Assembly (NCBI GenBank): GCA_033977485.1 | Contig: CM066983.1 | Location: forward strand, 63,226,010-63,290,009 | Direction: 5' to 3' | Length of the DNA: 64,000 nucleotides | Origin: Hydrangea macrophylla | Taxonomy: Eukaryota; Streptophyta; Magnoliopsida; Cornales; Hydrangeaceae | Part shown: positions 24,001-39,000 of the stretch, in pieces | Layout of the letters: each line of letters begins with the position of its first letter | How positions within the stretch are numbered: the first letter of the stretch is position 1 | The notes under the pieces: model-generated | Seen by the model: only the letters and a program-made list of their open reading frames with translations | The model's database searches: none | Told to the model about the DNA's origin: nothing | Made by a program: the position numbers and the translations under genes

Positions 24001-27000
24001 CGGTTTCAAGCCCAGAGTTCTTTTAGGTAGGTAATGGCGAGCGTAAAACCTTAGTCAGATTTCTTATGAACATGAATCATGAAATGTTAATGAAAAATTC
24101 AACTAGCCAGCCCCAATTACTTTTGAACAAGGCAAATAAGTGCTAAACATTCTGCAATAATTTCATTTCCCCAACCAATAGACATAGGGCATGTTTGGTA
24201 TGCTGGATAAGGAGACGGAATAGGATAAGCCATATCCTATCATGCATTTGGTGCATCCTATCCACCGGACAAAGAAACCCAGAACTCCCTTTTATCCCAA
24301 ATTTGTGGGATAAAATTATGATAAGGAGCATGGGATAAGAAAAAGGACCAAAATAATATTAAAAAAATAAACATTCATAACATTTAATTCTCAAAGGTCA
24401 TAATCTAATTAAAGAATCATAAAAGTAACATTTAAAAAATAAAAATAAGGGTGGTTAGGCCCATTTTCACTTTACCCCCTTGTGGTTCAAAAGTGGACAC
24501 TTAACCCCCTTGTGGTTTTGGACTAAAGTGAAACTGCTTAGATTTCTCTCAAAATATACCCACATGGGGACTTAAAAGTTAAAATTAGCCCTATATATGA
24601 GAGTTTAAGTGTCAAAATTGACCTCACATAGGCAGTTAACCTCAAAATTAGCCTCCCAAAAGGGTTAAAATTAGCGCCACATAGGTGGGTTAAATGGTAG
24701 CATTATCCCCACATAGGGGATTAACCCCAAAATTAACCTCACAAAGGGGATAACTGATAATATTTTTGGCCAATTTTACAATTTCATTAGTGTTGATAGA
24801 AATCTTAACAATTTCACTTAAGTGTGAAACCACAGGGGGATTAAGTGTCCACTTTTAAAGCATAGGGGGGTAAAGTGAAAATAGGTCTAACCACAGGGAG
24901 GTAAAATGTATTAAACCCATAAAAAAAAAAATTTAAAATATTTAAAAAGTCATAAAATTATTATTTCAACCATCAAATTATACTATTATTTTAAAAATAA
25001 TAACAAACAATTAAATTTAGGGAATTGCTATTCGCACTCCATTGTTGAACCAATGCACTCCAAAGGAATGCATTGACTAAGTCGCATGGTATTACATGGT
25101 GTGTCAGTAGTACCATGGAGTGCATTAGTTCAATTTTGGACTAGGAATACCAATTCTCTAAATTTATTACATTAAATATATGAAACATTTAATAAGATCC
25201 AGAACTCTTATCCGGCACATTGCCAAACGCGGACTAGTATTTAAGTTTATCCCACAGAATTACTTATCCTATCCGATCCTACCCTATCCTATCCTATCCT
25301 ATCCAACAGTTTTATCCGACCTCCCCACAAACATGGCAATAGAAAATGATAACGTCCTACACAAGTAAGGTATCTACTTTTAATGGACAATTAAAAGTCC
25401 AAATCACCTCAATAGAATGATGGCAATAAAGTAATTTCATAAAGGGCCTAAGAAAAATTACTCCAGTACTCTCAATACAAAATTACGTTGGTACCCTAAC
25501 TTTTGATGTATGGCGACGATTTTTTCGGTCCATTAACAATGGTCACACTGCTATCCTATTAAACCCGTAAAGCAAGATCGTATGACCCCGTATATTTATA
25601 TCTTATATATATGCTTCAATTTGGCCATCAAGGGACTATCGTGAGCATGAACTATTGCCAAGATGCCATCAAGGGACTATCGTGAGTATGAACTATTGCC
25701 AAGACACTAGATATGAGTTAATTGTCAGTAAGAGCACCAATTGGAAGTAAGAGTCTACTATGTAGCACCGACACTTCAATTTGGTCTACGTGTGTGTCCG
25801 ACACCGACACATGTCGGACACGCAAAAAAGAGTGTCTTGTTTTATTCTTGACATTGTCATGTGTCGAACACAAGACCAACATGACCGAACACATGTCCGA
25901 CATGACCAATTTGGGTTATTGAAATTTATGCCTTCTGTTTTTGCATTTATTTTGAAATTCTCACTCTCTTTTTTACCTTCCCCATGGCTCTTCTTTTACG
26001 GAATTTTTCTTCACAAACATTGGTATTCTTTTTGTGTCCAGCGGCTTGCAAAATTGGAGAACATGGTTTTCATTTTTGTTATATTGATATCTTAATGATA
26101 TTGTTGTGATTTATGTATTTTTTATGCCAAACTTAATTGAACTCATGGTACATTATTTTCATCTTCATAAAAAAAAATAAAAAAATAAAAACATATTTAA
26201 CATATGCATACTCAACGTGTTCCCAACGTATGCGTGTCCTACTTTTTTGAGAAATTGTGTGTCCGAGTGTCAGAGTCAGTGTCGTATTTGTGTCATATGT
26301 CTGTGTCCGTGCTGTTTAGAGAGTCTAACATCATCAATAGATGGCCACAATAGAAAGAGAATCATGGAACAAGCATAAAGTTTTCTAGAATCAATTTCAA
26401 GCTATGCCATTAAAACGTCTACATTTTTTTTAACCACTGCAACAGGAGGCACCCTAGATTTATAAATTACATTTGAATATAGGAGAGATAAAAATACAAG
26501 CTAACCTAGGATCTCTCCAAATGCTGTGGAAATGAAAATTGGGAATGACAAGTGTTGCATTAAGATAGCCAGCTACAGCAACTGCGTTGCAGATCTGCAA
26601 AACATAGAAGCAAATCATTCGAAAAAAAATAGAAGTTAACAAGGCTGTCACGTAAGAGTCCTTCCAAAACTAAGATGAGATTTAGAAATGTATTGAAGGG
26701 AAAAAAAATGAAGGTGGGGGGGGGGGGGGGGGGGGGGGGGGAGGGGAGAGAGGGGGTGCGGGGTGGACGTACATGGTAATTATGGACATAAATGGTAATT
26801 AAAGTAAAACAATTACCGATGTCCTTTGTTGATTCAACCCACCATTTGCCTCAATATATATGTACCCGTTTGACTCGGGTAAGCCTATAACGAAAGTGAC
26901 ATCAAAACAAACTTTAAACAAGCGTACATATATACATGATTACAGCATTACACACGTTCGTACATCCATAGATGTACAATTGCACACATACAAATACGTA

Positions 27001-30000
27001 GACACAGAAACAAAATTTCTGGGCGCGCTGAATATATGAAAGTGAAAAACAAAAGTTATTCTCAGAAAAAGGCCAATACAAACACAAAATTTTACTGCTG
27101 GTGCTCGTAGTGAAGGTGGTGTAGCGTAAAGTAAAATGTTAATTAAAAATTACACTACCAAGCAATAATTTGTAGCGTCTAGCCACTTTAGAAGTTAAAA
27201 GCTAAACATGCACTTTAAGTTTTAACTTTGGCTAGTGCTAATACCAAAGCACAATGTGCTAATGCCAAAGCACAAAGTGTCACTAAAAGTTTTAGTGACA
27301 CATATCTAAGTGTCACTAAAGCTTTTAGTGACACTTTGTGCTTTGGCATTAGCACATTGTGCTTTGGCATTAGCATCACCCATTATTACCAATCTTATTG
27401 CTGCTACTTCTCACCTTTTCTCACCAGAAAGTAAAATAGCTTCTCTAGAACTACAGTCTACATTCTTCAATAGGTGCCTTCACTATTCTAGAAGCTCCTT
27501 GGCCACACAAGGGTAGGGGCTCCAAATCGGTAAATGATTCTGCAACTTCTTACAAAAACTTCAGTGGCCCAAAACCATGAATGTGGTACCACAATGTGCA
27601 ACACTCAACAGATATATTGATTTCTTTTCTTTATTCTCGTTTCATCTTTTTTATTTCTTTTTTTTTTCTTTTTAAAGTAAGACTCTTACAGATCTACTGC
27701 TTTCTTGATCAAAATGAAGGTCGAATAATATCTACGAACCATGCCATATATTACTACCATTTAATATTGACGTTCACTTGTTTGAATCATGCAAATTTGT
27801 ATGCATTAGGCTGTTGGGTAGGAAGTGAAATATATCTGCTGGAGCGGGTGGCAATTCCCGACATAATACGCTGACCATCTTACATTGCACCCTTGATGTT
27901 TACCACAAATTTCACTTTGGTCCTAGCTCTTTTACTTTGAACAACAAATCCCCATGCTTCCACATGTATTTTGACTTCATTCCTCCCTCAACATCTACCA
28001 CGAATTTGGATGGAGTTAAAAATTCACTATGGAGCTGAAACTTAGATACAGATATCAAAATGTAATCAGTTACCCTTTCAGTTAAAACCACATGAGATGC
28101 ACATGAAAATTTTCAGTTCCAGTCAATGACAAAAGTTGATCAAGGAACAAAATTAAAATTTTGGTAACATGTAGGGATAAATTAGAAGTACAAGGACCAA
28201 AGTGAGATTCACCATTAACTTGAACGGAAAAACATCAGCTCAGCATAAGAAACATCATAACAAGCTTCCTATGTTCAACATGGGCATTGTTCATACCTCC
28301 TGAAGACTTGTTTATACATGGTCTCCAATCGCCGTCTTTAAGGGAATGCTTCCATATCGTTGATATCTGCAAAATTTGATGCCTTATGTCAAATCATGTA
28401 AGATAGGAAGGAGTAGGCACTCTTCAAATCAGAACTACAGTCACTATTATATCCATCGGAAACACTTTAGACATAAGATTATACAAAAATATTAAGAAAG
28501 CAGAAGAATAGAAAAAGAAAGACAAGGAAAATACAAACCGAAGAGATTAAATTGAAATGTTCTAAAGTTCATCACAATATCACATAAGAGCCATTTTTTG
28601 GTGAAAAAATCAATGCAATAATAAACCCATTAAGGCAGCATTCAATCACCAAAAGCATAGTAAAACAAAGTAATTCAGAACCAAATAGTGATATACTACT
28701 CGCGACAACAACTTCCATCTCAAAACATCACCCAGATGGTAACTTCAAGTTTAAGATTCTAAGAAATACTCATCAACTCAATATCCCAACATTTACCTCA
28801 ACCAAAATATACATTTATAAATTTCACTTGCTAATATACTGCAGTATATTCAAACTAAGACAGATGTGAACACAGAAATTACAGTGAATACAATGCAAAC
28901 TTAAACCATATTAGGGCATGTCACTGCAGTAAGTTTTAACAATGGACGAGGTCCCGTAATGTCCAACAGGCAGATGAGTAACGTGAGCAACGCAAATATA
29001 GTATATAAATTGGTGCCTTTGGTGAACATCGATGTCATTGCCATTAAATATTCATCTCAAGCAATGTTTTAAAAGGCGAAAGCACTAGGCGAGGCGTTTC
29101 AGCACCCTTGAGGCGAGGCTAAGCCTGAAGGCATGAGGAGTAAGCTTTCGATTTTCATAATTAAAAAAAGACTATACACATAAAAAAACAAATAAATTAT
29201 TAATAAGTGACGAAAGTGTGAAGCATCAAAAGGAGAGAGAATGATTCATGCATTCTTTATGTGACGAGGGAGCAAGGAAGTCTATCAAAGAGAATCCGAT
29301 AAATGCCAGAACACTCAAACCAAAATACCAAAAAACAAAAATATATAAAATAAATAAAAAAAGGACCTAGACCGTACCAGAGATCTTCCAGAGTATGACG
29401 AGAGAGAGAGAGAGTCCAATATGTACGTGAATGGGTCTTTTGTTGAGGACGAACCAAACGTGTGGTTGTAAGAGATGGGATCAATTCTGGTTAGGGTTTG
29501 TTTTTTAGAGGCAAAGCACGAGATATTTGGCTTTTTAGAGAGTTGAATCGGTGGATGTTTGAGGAAAGTATGTTGATACTTAAATCCCTACTTCTGTACT
29601 TCAGCAAAACTCTCAAGAGGTGCACGCCTCAGTGCTTAAAGATCAAAATGCGCAACAGGTGAGCTTTTGTTGACACCTCATGGAAGAAGCAACACCTTTG
29701 AAGACTACTGCATAATTGTTGCGCCTTAGTGCTTTTTGGCCTCGCCTCGCCTCAAGGCATGCCATTTAAACTTTGATCTCAACACCAAAATGAATAAAAC
29801 AACACTAGGACGCGTTATTATTTGTTTTATTAAATCGATTGAGCAGAGTGAGGTGAATCGTGAAGAGTTCCCTCTAACTGGTTGTTTGCAAGTACTCAGA
29901 CGCGTTTCCGAAGGATTCAGCTTGTTTGTCGCCTATCCGTGGCGTCGAGATCAAATAGATCTTGTTGACAGCACGTTACCTATTTCGGTTCCACCTCTCC

Positions 30001-33000
30001 TAGTGGCACCCGCAGAGTCACGAGAGTTGAAGACCCAGATTGAGAAGCTGCAGAATAAAGAATTTCGTCTGCCCTAGTGTTTCGCCATGGGGAGCACCCG
30101 TTGTATGCAAATAAGGAGGAGGATCGCTTCAGTTGTGTACCGACTGCCGCAAGCTAGATTGGACTACGATGAAGATCAAGTATTCACATTCAAGGATTGA
30201 CGCCCTTTATATCGACTGGGTGGATTGACGTGTTTTCTTAGATCAATTTGAAATCGGACTACCATCAGTTGAGGATTCGGGAGTACGTGTTGAGAAATAG
30301 TTTTATTTTTATGGGCCTTGTTTTATTTTATGTTTTTAGTTATGTGTATTTGCCCATAATGTAACTATTCTTCCTTGTTATTATTCTTGATTAATAAAAG
30401 AGAGAGGCACACGTTAGTGCTCTCTAAGCTTTCAACAAAATCAACATGGTATCAGAGCTACCCTAAACCTAGGGCTTTATTCCTCACCCCTAAACCTAAC
30501 CACCGAACCACCCAAACCCACCGAGACCACCCTAGCCCTACCCAGCCACACGCTGACCACCACCACACCTCCGAGCCTCCTTGCGGAAACCCCCTAACTC
30601 CCTCGGCGAACCTCCTCTGGCCCCCTAGATCCTCGGCGCACCTCTCCTTTCTCCTACCTTTGGGCTGCAAGCCCCTCCCGACACCCTGATTGCAACACCT
30701 CCACCAAAATCCTCCTTCATTCTAGTTTTCCAACCCAAGGACAGATCATTACAAGAAACAGTATTAATCTGATAAGAACTTATCTCTATTTTTTTTTATC
30801 CAGATTCGGACCAAATGATTTGTCCATAAATCGGACAATTGCACCAAATTGGAGCTTGTGATTATTAGGTATGCCTTGATTCCATCACCATCTTTCTTGT
30901 AAGAGTCCTTTCTCAACATGACGAAGGTCAATTTGGCTCACCGCTGGTACAAATTCTCTTGTATGTAATGAGAGGTTGGTCATTACCGAGAACCCTAGGT
31001 CCAAGATCACTACCGTTTATTGAATGGTGAAAATTATTTGTCTTGGTCCCAATCTGCAACGTTATGGCTTTAAAGTAGATCGAAATTTGATAATGTGAAT
31101 GGCTTAATCAAGGCACCTAGTCCTGAAGATCCTACTTATGGAAGTGGGAAGTTGATAATTTCTTGGTCCTGAGTTGGCTCACTCATTCTATGGAGTCAAA
31201 GATTGCTGATGGTTTTTTTTTTGGAATGGAAACTACCGAAGACATCTGGGATACCCTTGCTGAAACTTATTCTCGCAAGGGAAATGTTGCCCAGGTTTAT
31301 GAGTTACGACGAACAGTTGAAGCCGAGGTCGTACAACTTTGCAATACTTTATTGCTTTGGGTTCCCTTTGGACTAGGATTGATCTAATAACCCATCACCC
31401 AGTCTATCCTGTTGATGCTGCTAGCTTTAAAACATATATTGAAAGTGAGAATTTTTAAATTCCTAGCTAGCCTTAATCCATAGCTTTGACCCAGTACGGA
31501 GCCGGATACTTGGTATGGAACCTCTACATCACCCCGGGAAGCTTTTTCCTATGTTCAAAACGAGGAAAGTCGCCGATCAGTTATGCTTCCATAGTCCTCT
31601 ACTGACAGGTTTGCTCTAATTTCCTCTTGCCAATGAAGTGGAAAACTACCTACTCAGCATAAGGAGTCCAGCTCTGAGGTAGGAGATTACAAAGACAAGC
31701 TTTGATGTGATTATTACAATCAGCCTAGACATACCCGAGAGACTTCTTGGAGACTTCACGGGCGCCCGCCTATGCCAAAAGGACGGGGTGGTAACCGTGG
31801 TGGAGGTCGTGGTGGTCGAGTTAGTGGCCTACGTGCTCACTTGACTACTGGCTATCAGGAGGATTTACCAGTTTCCACATCTTCACCTGCGCCGGCAAGC
31901 ATTAGTAGCACTGATATCGAGACTTTGAGATGCATTATGGCTCAGTTGGACACTTCTACTTGCGCCTCTACTTCTTTTGCTCATAAAGGTAATTGCGCTA
32001 ATTTTTCTAGTGATTTAAGTGTTGATTCTCGACAACCATGGATCATTGATTCCGGAGCTTCTGATCAAATGACTGGTCTTTCAACTAATTTTTCAACTTA
32101 TCATTCATGTTCAGGAAAGGATAAGTTGGAACTGCCGATGGCAACCTTTCCTCTTTTTCTGGTAAAGGTGTTATGAATGTTTCAAATTATCTGGCTTTAT
32201 CCTCAGTTCTTCATGTTCCAAATTTTTCGACTAATCTTCTTTCAATTACTCGGATTACTCGTGACCTAAGTGTGACTTTCTTTTCATCTCATTGTGTCTT
32301 TCAGAATCTCTCCACAAAGAAGATGATTGGCAGTGGTAGAGAGGAGAATGGCCTCTATTTCCTGTAGCCCGATGGAGTATCAAAATAGAGGGTTCACACA
32401 AGTTGCTCATCATCACAAAGAGAGAATCTTCCCAGAGACTTGGTTGTGGCATCAGAGATTAGGACATCCTCCTTTCTATTTGCTTCGTTTTTTATTTCCT
32501 TCTTTAGTTCCTAATAAATGTATTTCCGAGATATCTTGTGAGGCATGTGAGCTTGGAAAACATCACTATGCTACATTTAATCCTAGTTTCAATCAAAGTA
32601 CATACCATTTACTCTTATTCATACAGATACAGATGTTTGGGATCCTTCTCCTGTTACTACTTTAAATGGGTATAAATGGTATGACACTTTTATTGATGAT
32701 TGCACTCGCACAATTTGGGTCTTTTAATGAGAGAAAAAAAAACAATGTTATCTCTATCTTTAAAAACTTTCACAAGTGATATGTACCCAGTTTAGTACAG
32801 TTGTTAAGGTTGTTTGTTCAGATAAGGGAGGAGAGTGTATCTATGGTGGTCTAGCTCATTATTTTTCTGAACATGGCATTGTCCATCAAACATCATGGAC
32901 AAATACTCCACAACAGAATGGAGTTGCTGAGCGAAAGAATCGTCACTTGTTGGAATCTGCTAGGTCTATGTTGTTTTCTATGCAGATTCCAAAGTCTTAT

Positions 33001-36000
33001 TAGGAGAGGCTGTTTTAACCGCTGCTTACCTCATCAATCACCTCCCTACCCGTGTCCTTGGTAAGAAAGCTCTTATTGACCTTTTTACTAATCTATCTTC
33101 CATTTTTCCTATTCCTCCTAAAGCTTTTGGGTGCGTTTGTTTTGTTCACAACCACTCTCAGTCCAGACGTAAGTTGGATCCCCGTGCACTTAAATGTGTC
33201 TTTGTTGGTCATTCTCCCACACAAAAAGGGTATAAGTGTTACCATCCTCCCTCTCATAAATGGTTCGTGTGTATGGATGTTACCTTCGATGAGTCTTTGT
33301 CCTATTTCCAGTCTTCTCAGCCATCTCTTCAGGGGGAGACACAGTCTTGTGAAGAGAAATATGTAGCAACAGTTCCATTTATTATAGGAAGAGAGGAAAG
33401 TGGAGAAGAAAAAAGATAGGAAAGTGGAGAAGAAAAACGAGAGGAGAGTTGAAAAAAAAAAAGGAGAGGAAAGTGGGAAAGGTAGAAGAAAGAACTGTTA
33501 ACTTACTCCAAAAACAAGGGTAGACGACTTTTCGGAGCAACAGAAGATAGGGTCGTTTCTCCAATTCCACTACAGTTGCCTTCTTCAGAGGATGATGGTA
33601 CAGGTATTCCTAGTCCTTCCACTCCTTCTACTCCTACTCTTGCTTCTTCCACTGATAATGAGTTAGACGTCCCTATTGCTCTTCGCAAGAACACTAGAGA
33701 ATGTACTAAACACCATCTTTCAAAATTTGTTTCCTACACTCATTCATCTCCATCTTATAGACCTTTTGTGTCCAAACTCGATTATGTTTTGTCCCTAGCA
33801 ATGTCCAGGAAACTCTTTCTGATCCTAAATGGAAGTCTGCCATGGTTGAAGAGATGAAAACACTTCGGAAAAATGGTACTTGGGAATTATCAGTGTTACC
33901 TCGAAGGAAAAGGACAGTAGGATGCAAGTAGGTGTTCACTGTGAAACATAAAGCAGATGAGACAGTTGAGAGATATAAAAGCCAGGTTGGTGGCCAAAGG
34001 CTTTACTCAAACGTAAGGAGTGGACTATCAGGAAACGTTTACCCCTGTTGCAAAGATGAACTCCATCCGAATCTTACTGTCTCTAGCAGCAAATTTAGAG
34101 TGGCCCTTACAACAATTTGATATTAAAAATGCGTTCTTGAATGGGGACTTAAAAGAAGAAGTTTACATGGACATTGCTCTTGGGTTTGAGGATGACAAAA
34201 CCAGAGGGAAGGTATGTCGTCTCAAGAAATCCTTGTATGGTCTGAAACAATCTCCTAGAGCTTAGTTTGATAGGTTCTCTCAAGCTATGTTCATGTGTGG
34301 TTTTAGACAGAGCCAAGGTGATCACACAAGTTTTATTAAGCACTCGCCACAGGGAAAGGTGACTGCTTTGATTGTCTATGTAAATGATATTGTCTTAACA
34401 AACAATGATTTAGAGGAGATGAAGTGTCCGAAATCGTACCTTGCTAAAGAATTTGAAATCAAAGATTTAGGTAATTTAAAGTATTTCTTGGGAATCGAAG
34501 TGGCGAGATCTAAGGAAGGAATATTTATATCACAACGGAAATAGGTCTTGGATTTACTCAAGGAGACAGGGATGCTTGGTAGGAAAGCAGTAGATGAACC
34601 CATGGATCCTAATCTGAAACTTGGTGATGATCCCAGTGGAGAACCTGTTGATAAGGGTTGATACCAGAGGTTGATAGGTAAACTGATTTACTTGGCACAC
34701 ACTAGACCTGATATTGTTTTTGCTGTCAGTGTGGTTAGTCAATTCATGCATGATCCAAAGCAACTTCATCTTGATGATGTGCTTCGAATTGTGAAGTATT
34801 TGAAGTCAGCTCCAGGAAAAGGGTTATGTCATACGTTAGTGGAGGCCTATACTGATGCAGATTAGGCTGGATTCGTTACAACCAGGAGATCTACCACAGG
34901 CTATTGCTCATTTGTTGGTGGCAACTTAGTGATGTGGAATAAAAAGCAGTTAATAGTGGCAAAATCTAGCGCAAAGGTAAAGTTTATGGCTATGACACAA
35001 GGAGTGTGCGAGTTGTTGTGGGTCCGGATTGTGTTATCAGACTTGGGGTTTGGACCAAAGGACTCAATGAGGTCATGTTGTGATAACAAAGCTGCAATTG
35101 ATATTGCCCACAACCCAAAACCCAATTCACCGTGACAGAACTAAGCATGTGGAAATTGATAGACATTTCATTCGGGAGAAGCTAAATAATGGAAGCATTT
35201 GTACTCCGTTTGTGAGGTCTGGAGAGTAGTCAGCGGATGTTCTAACAAAGAGTCTAGCCGAACGATCGTTTCATGTCATCGTTAGCAAGTTGCGTATGAA
35301 TATATCTTTGCACCAACTTGAGGGGGAGTGTTAAGAAATAGTTTTATTTTTATGGGCCTTGTTTTATTTTATGCTTTTAGTTATGTGTATGGTGCCTTAA
35401 TGTAACTATTCTTCCTTCTTATTATTCTTGATTAATAAAAGAGAGAGGCCCGAAGCTTTCAGGAAAATCAACACAACGTCTTGAAGACTGCCTTTGCATC
35501 CACGCTTTAGGTACTACGAGTAACTGGTGACACCTTTTATTTGATGAATGCGCTTATAGCTTTTGTGGACTTGACGGATCACATCCTTAGTCCACTTGAT
35601 CAGTTTGTTGTCATCCTCAGTGATGGCATCCTTGTCTTTTCGCCTACTCGGGAGAAGTACGAGGAGCATCTTCGGATTGTCTGGTAGACATTGCAAGAGC
35701 AACAATTCTATGCTAACTTTTCTAAGTGTGATTGTTGGCTACTGGAAGAAAACTTCCTTGGCCTTGTTGTTTCAGGAATCGAGGTCTCCATAGACCCACC
35801 GAAGGTTGAAGCCGTTATGGATTGGCACCGCCGTAGAGTGTGTTTGGAGTCCGAAGCTCCTTGAGACTAAAGGACTACCACTGATGTTCACAGAAGACTT
35901 TTCACGTCTAGCAATGCGGGTGACGAGGCTTATGAGCTAGCATTCCAAGTTCCAACAGTTGAAGACACGACTGACCGACACGTCTATCTTAGATATCACC

Positions 36001-39000
36001 GAACGATGAGAGGAGTGCATTGTGTAATTGCGACGTGTTCATGATGTTTTAAGTTACGTTTGATTCCAGGAGGCAACATTACAGAATGTTGCAGCTTACG
36101 GTTCACGACAGTCAAGGATCAAAATTTCCTTCTGTTTCCATCGAAACGACCGAAACGTTTCCGTTTCCTAGGTCATGGAAACGAAACAGCCATGGAATCT
36201 CGAAATTCCATAGATTCTATCGAAACGACTTTGTTTCTTTTGTTTCCATCGAAACGTAATTGTTTCCATCAAAACAAACCTATGATTCTGCATGGTTTCA
36301 TTTGCTTCCAACAAAACATAATTGTTTCCATCCTGATAATCATGCGGTTGTGTACTTGTCATATGAACAACCATTTTATTTTAGAGATGGCTTATTAGCT
36401 TACTATGTACTTATATGTATCTTTTGCATTCTATGAAGTGTTTTGTGGATTCTATGAAGTATTTGACAGTAGATTGGCGACTTAATCCTCATGTATTTTC
36501 AATTTGAACTACACATTTTTAATGCAGCACTACATATATAGACCTCTCAAATGTTCAATTAATCAATTATTAGCTTTATACACGCATATAGTTAAGTTTG
36601 AAGTTATGTTTCCCCATGTTTCTCAATGTTTCCAATTTTTGCCACTGTTTCCAAAATGTTTCCGAAACCTTTCCGTTTCTGGGTAGACCGAAACGAAATT
36701 TTGATCCTTGACGACAGTTAAAGCCGCAGGAATAGGATCACCCTATCCATGACTTAGAGTTCATCGTCGTTGTTACCACATGGAGACTTGGAGTGTCCTC
36801 CGGTCTTGAGAGTCTCGAGATGTTTTTCACGCCACGCGATTGCGACTTCGATTTAAGATATCATTCGGGAAAGGCCAACGTTGTGACCGACGCCCTTAAT
36901 GGGAACTCGTTTAGCCATTCAAGAGCAAAGGATGTTAGAGCAACTTGAAGATTTTAATGTTCATCTTGCCGATTTCGACCGAGAATAAAGGTCCAGAGGC
37001 CGACAGCATTGATGGAAAATGACGAAGCGACACGTCGCCAAGTTAGTCGAACGAGCGATTCAAACTTAGGAGATATGCTTCGAGCGTGCGTGAGGTGTTT
37101 CAGGAGCAATTGGGAAGATCGCCTTCCTTCCGTGTAGATCACCTTCCTTGGTGGAGTTCACCTACGACTACCGTTTTGAGCCAGTGTTCAAATGTCACCG
37201 TTTGAAGCCTTGTATGGCCGACTGTAGAGCTCGCACTTGTGTTGGACCGACGATGGAGATACATCTGCTTTTAGTCCTTACTTAGTTGGAGGGACGACCG
37301 AGAAGATCAAAGTTATTCGGGAGAGATTTACTTACGACTCAGAGTCGCCAGAAGTGTTATGCAGATCATTGTAGACGACCTTTGTCCATTAGCGTTGGAC
37401 ACCGCGTATTTCACAAGTTGCCCCACGATTATGCCTTGGGTAGAACAGGGAGTAAATTTCTCATTTCATGTTTCGCTACAAGTTTTATTAGAGTTAGCAA
37501 GGCGGCCTATCACTTGGCCTCCCATCTAAGCATTCGAGTGTGCTTGATGTGTTTCACATTTCTAAGTTATGCATGTACCATCAAGATTCGTCTTACATTT
37601 GGACGAGCTAGATGTTGAGTTATCTTCACCTCTTCTCCGATTGAAGCTTGTGGCTTGTGTGATTATATTTTAGCCTGATTGCTTATATACTTGATGCTTG
37701 TGAATTCCAGGACGGAATTTTTTTAAGAGGGGTAGATTGTAAAAAACCCATAATTTAAATAAGGGTCTTTTGGTAATTTTGACCAATGTGGATCTTCATT
37801 GGGAAAGTGTATTATCCCATTTACTTTTGGTATCACTAGTTGATTATTTGAGCACATGTGGGTACACATGTGTTTTTACTTTTGTGTGTGTGTGTGAGAG
37901 AGATACACCAAGTCAAAACCCCCAACCTACCCGATCACTTCGCACATTTGGGACCGCACAACTTTTTCTCTCTCTCCTCCCCTCTTCCCCTTTTGGCCAG
38001 ATGTTCTCCTCTCTCCCTCTCATTTTTCTTTTGTTCTTTCTCGCTCTATATCTCTTCTCTCTCTTGGTCCATTGGAAATTCAAACTCTATTAAACCCTAG
38101 GCTCTCAAGCTCCATTTGAAGACTTTCAAGTAACACTTGGACCAAGACTATTAGAGGCAAAGTTGATCATCTCAACAAGGGCTATCCACCGATGTTCTCG
38201 GATCCTCCGTAAGGACTTCAGTTTGGTACTTCTTGTTCAAGAACTCAAGAGGTGGTTTTGATTTTTCTAAATACACCATAGTTATCATTCCTAAAGGTGT
38301 TGATTGCTCGGAGATTTTTACTAGTGGAGATGATTTCTCATTTAGATCTTTTTGATGAGAGTATTTGCTCAAATACTCAAGAGGTAGATTTCATTGTCTA
38401 AGTGCGCTCCTATTTCTAATTTCCTGCTTAGTGTAGGTTAGACCAATTACTTGATTAATCGGTTTTAGTATTTCCTATATTATCAATTAGGTGCTTACAT
38501 GCTCTTTATGCCTAAGTGAATCCATGCTTAACCTAAATATTATTTAGTTGTCATGGCTTCTAATGATTATTGATGTTAATAATCTCTTATTTCTCTAAGT
38601 TGGTGATTATGCCTTTATATGTTGTCCGCTATTAATTTAGTTTAGGTATCATTATCTAACATGTGTATTTCTCGGCATTGAAATTTTAGAAATACCATTG
38701 TATAGGCATAATCACACTTAGTAGCAATTCATAATCACCAAGTCGGCAAAGCAATCAGAGCATTGGCTTGGGAGTATGATAATTGTCAGAATTTCCACAA
38801 TTGGGAATGTTTTTATGAAATAGGAGTGCACTTAGACAATGAAATATACCTCTTGAGTATTTAAGCAAATACTCTCACAAAAGAGATCCAAATGAGAAAT
38901 CATCTACACTAGTAAAAATCCCCAAGCAATCAATACCTAGTTAAACAAAAACACATTTAGGAATGATAACTATGGTGTACTAAAAAAAATCAAAAGTGCC

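Larger units (their letters stand above)
30288..35473 (+). mobile_element. Ty1/copia retrotransposon (Copia 2), inserted in gypsy RT
   Basis: The 5' LTR is 30288-30446 and the 3' LTR 35329-35473. Both begin TGTTRAGAAATAG and end AAATCAACA. A primer site TGGTATCAGAGC lies at 30447, and a strong polypurine tract GAGGGGGAG directly precedes the 3' LTR. The flanks GTACG and CAACG match at 3 of 5, and the gypsy RT frame resumes across the gap. It is close to Copia 1 in protein sequence but has a different LTR. Confidence 0.9.
29830..38800 (+). mobile_element. Ty3/gypsy relic, 5'-truncated, split by Copia 2 and a hAT MITE (intron 1)
   Basis: Pol sequence runs 29860-30287, then 35474-36112, then 36719-37620. 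It is followed by a purine tract AAGAGGGGTAGA (near 37725) and an LTR-like start TGTAAAAAACCC at 37738. The left LTR and gag are missing. The right limit is uncertain because an inverted duplicate follows. It is antisense to the host gene. Confidence 0.8.
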
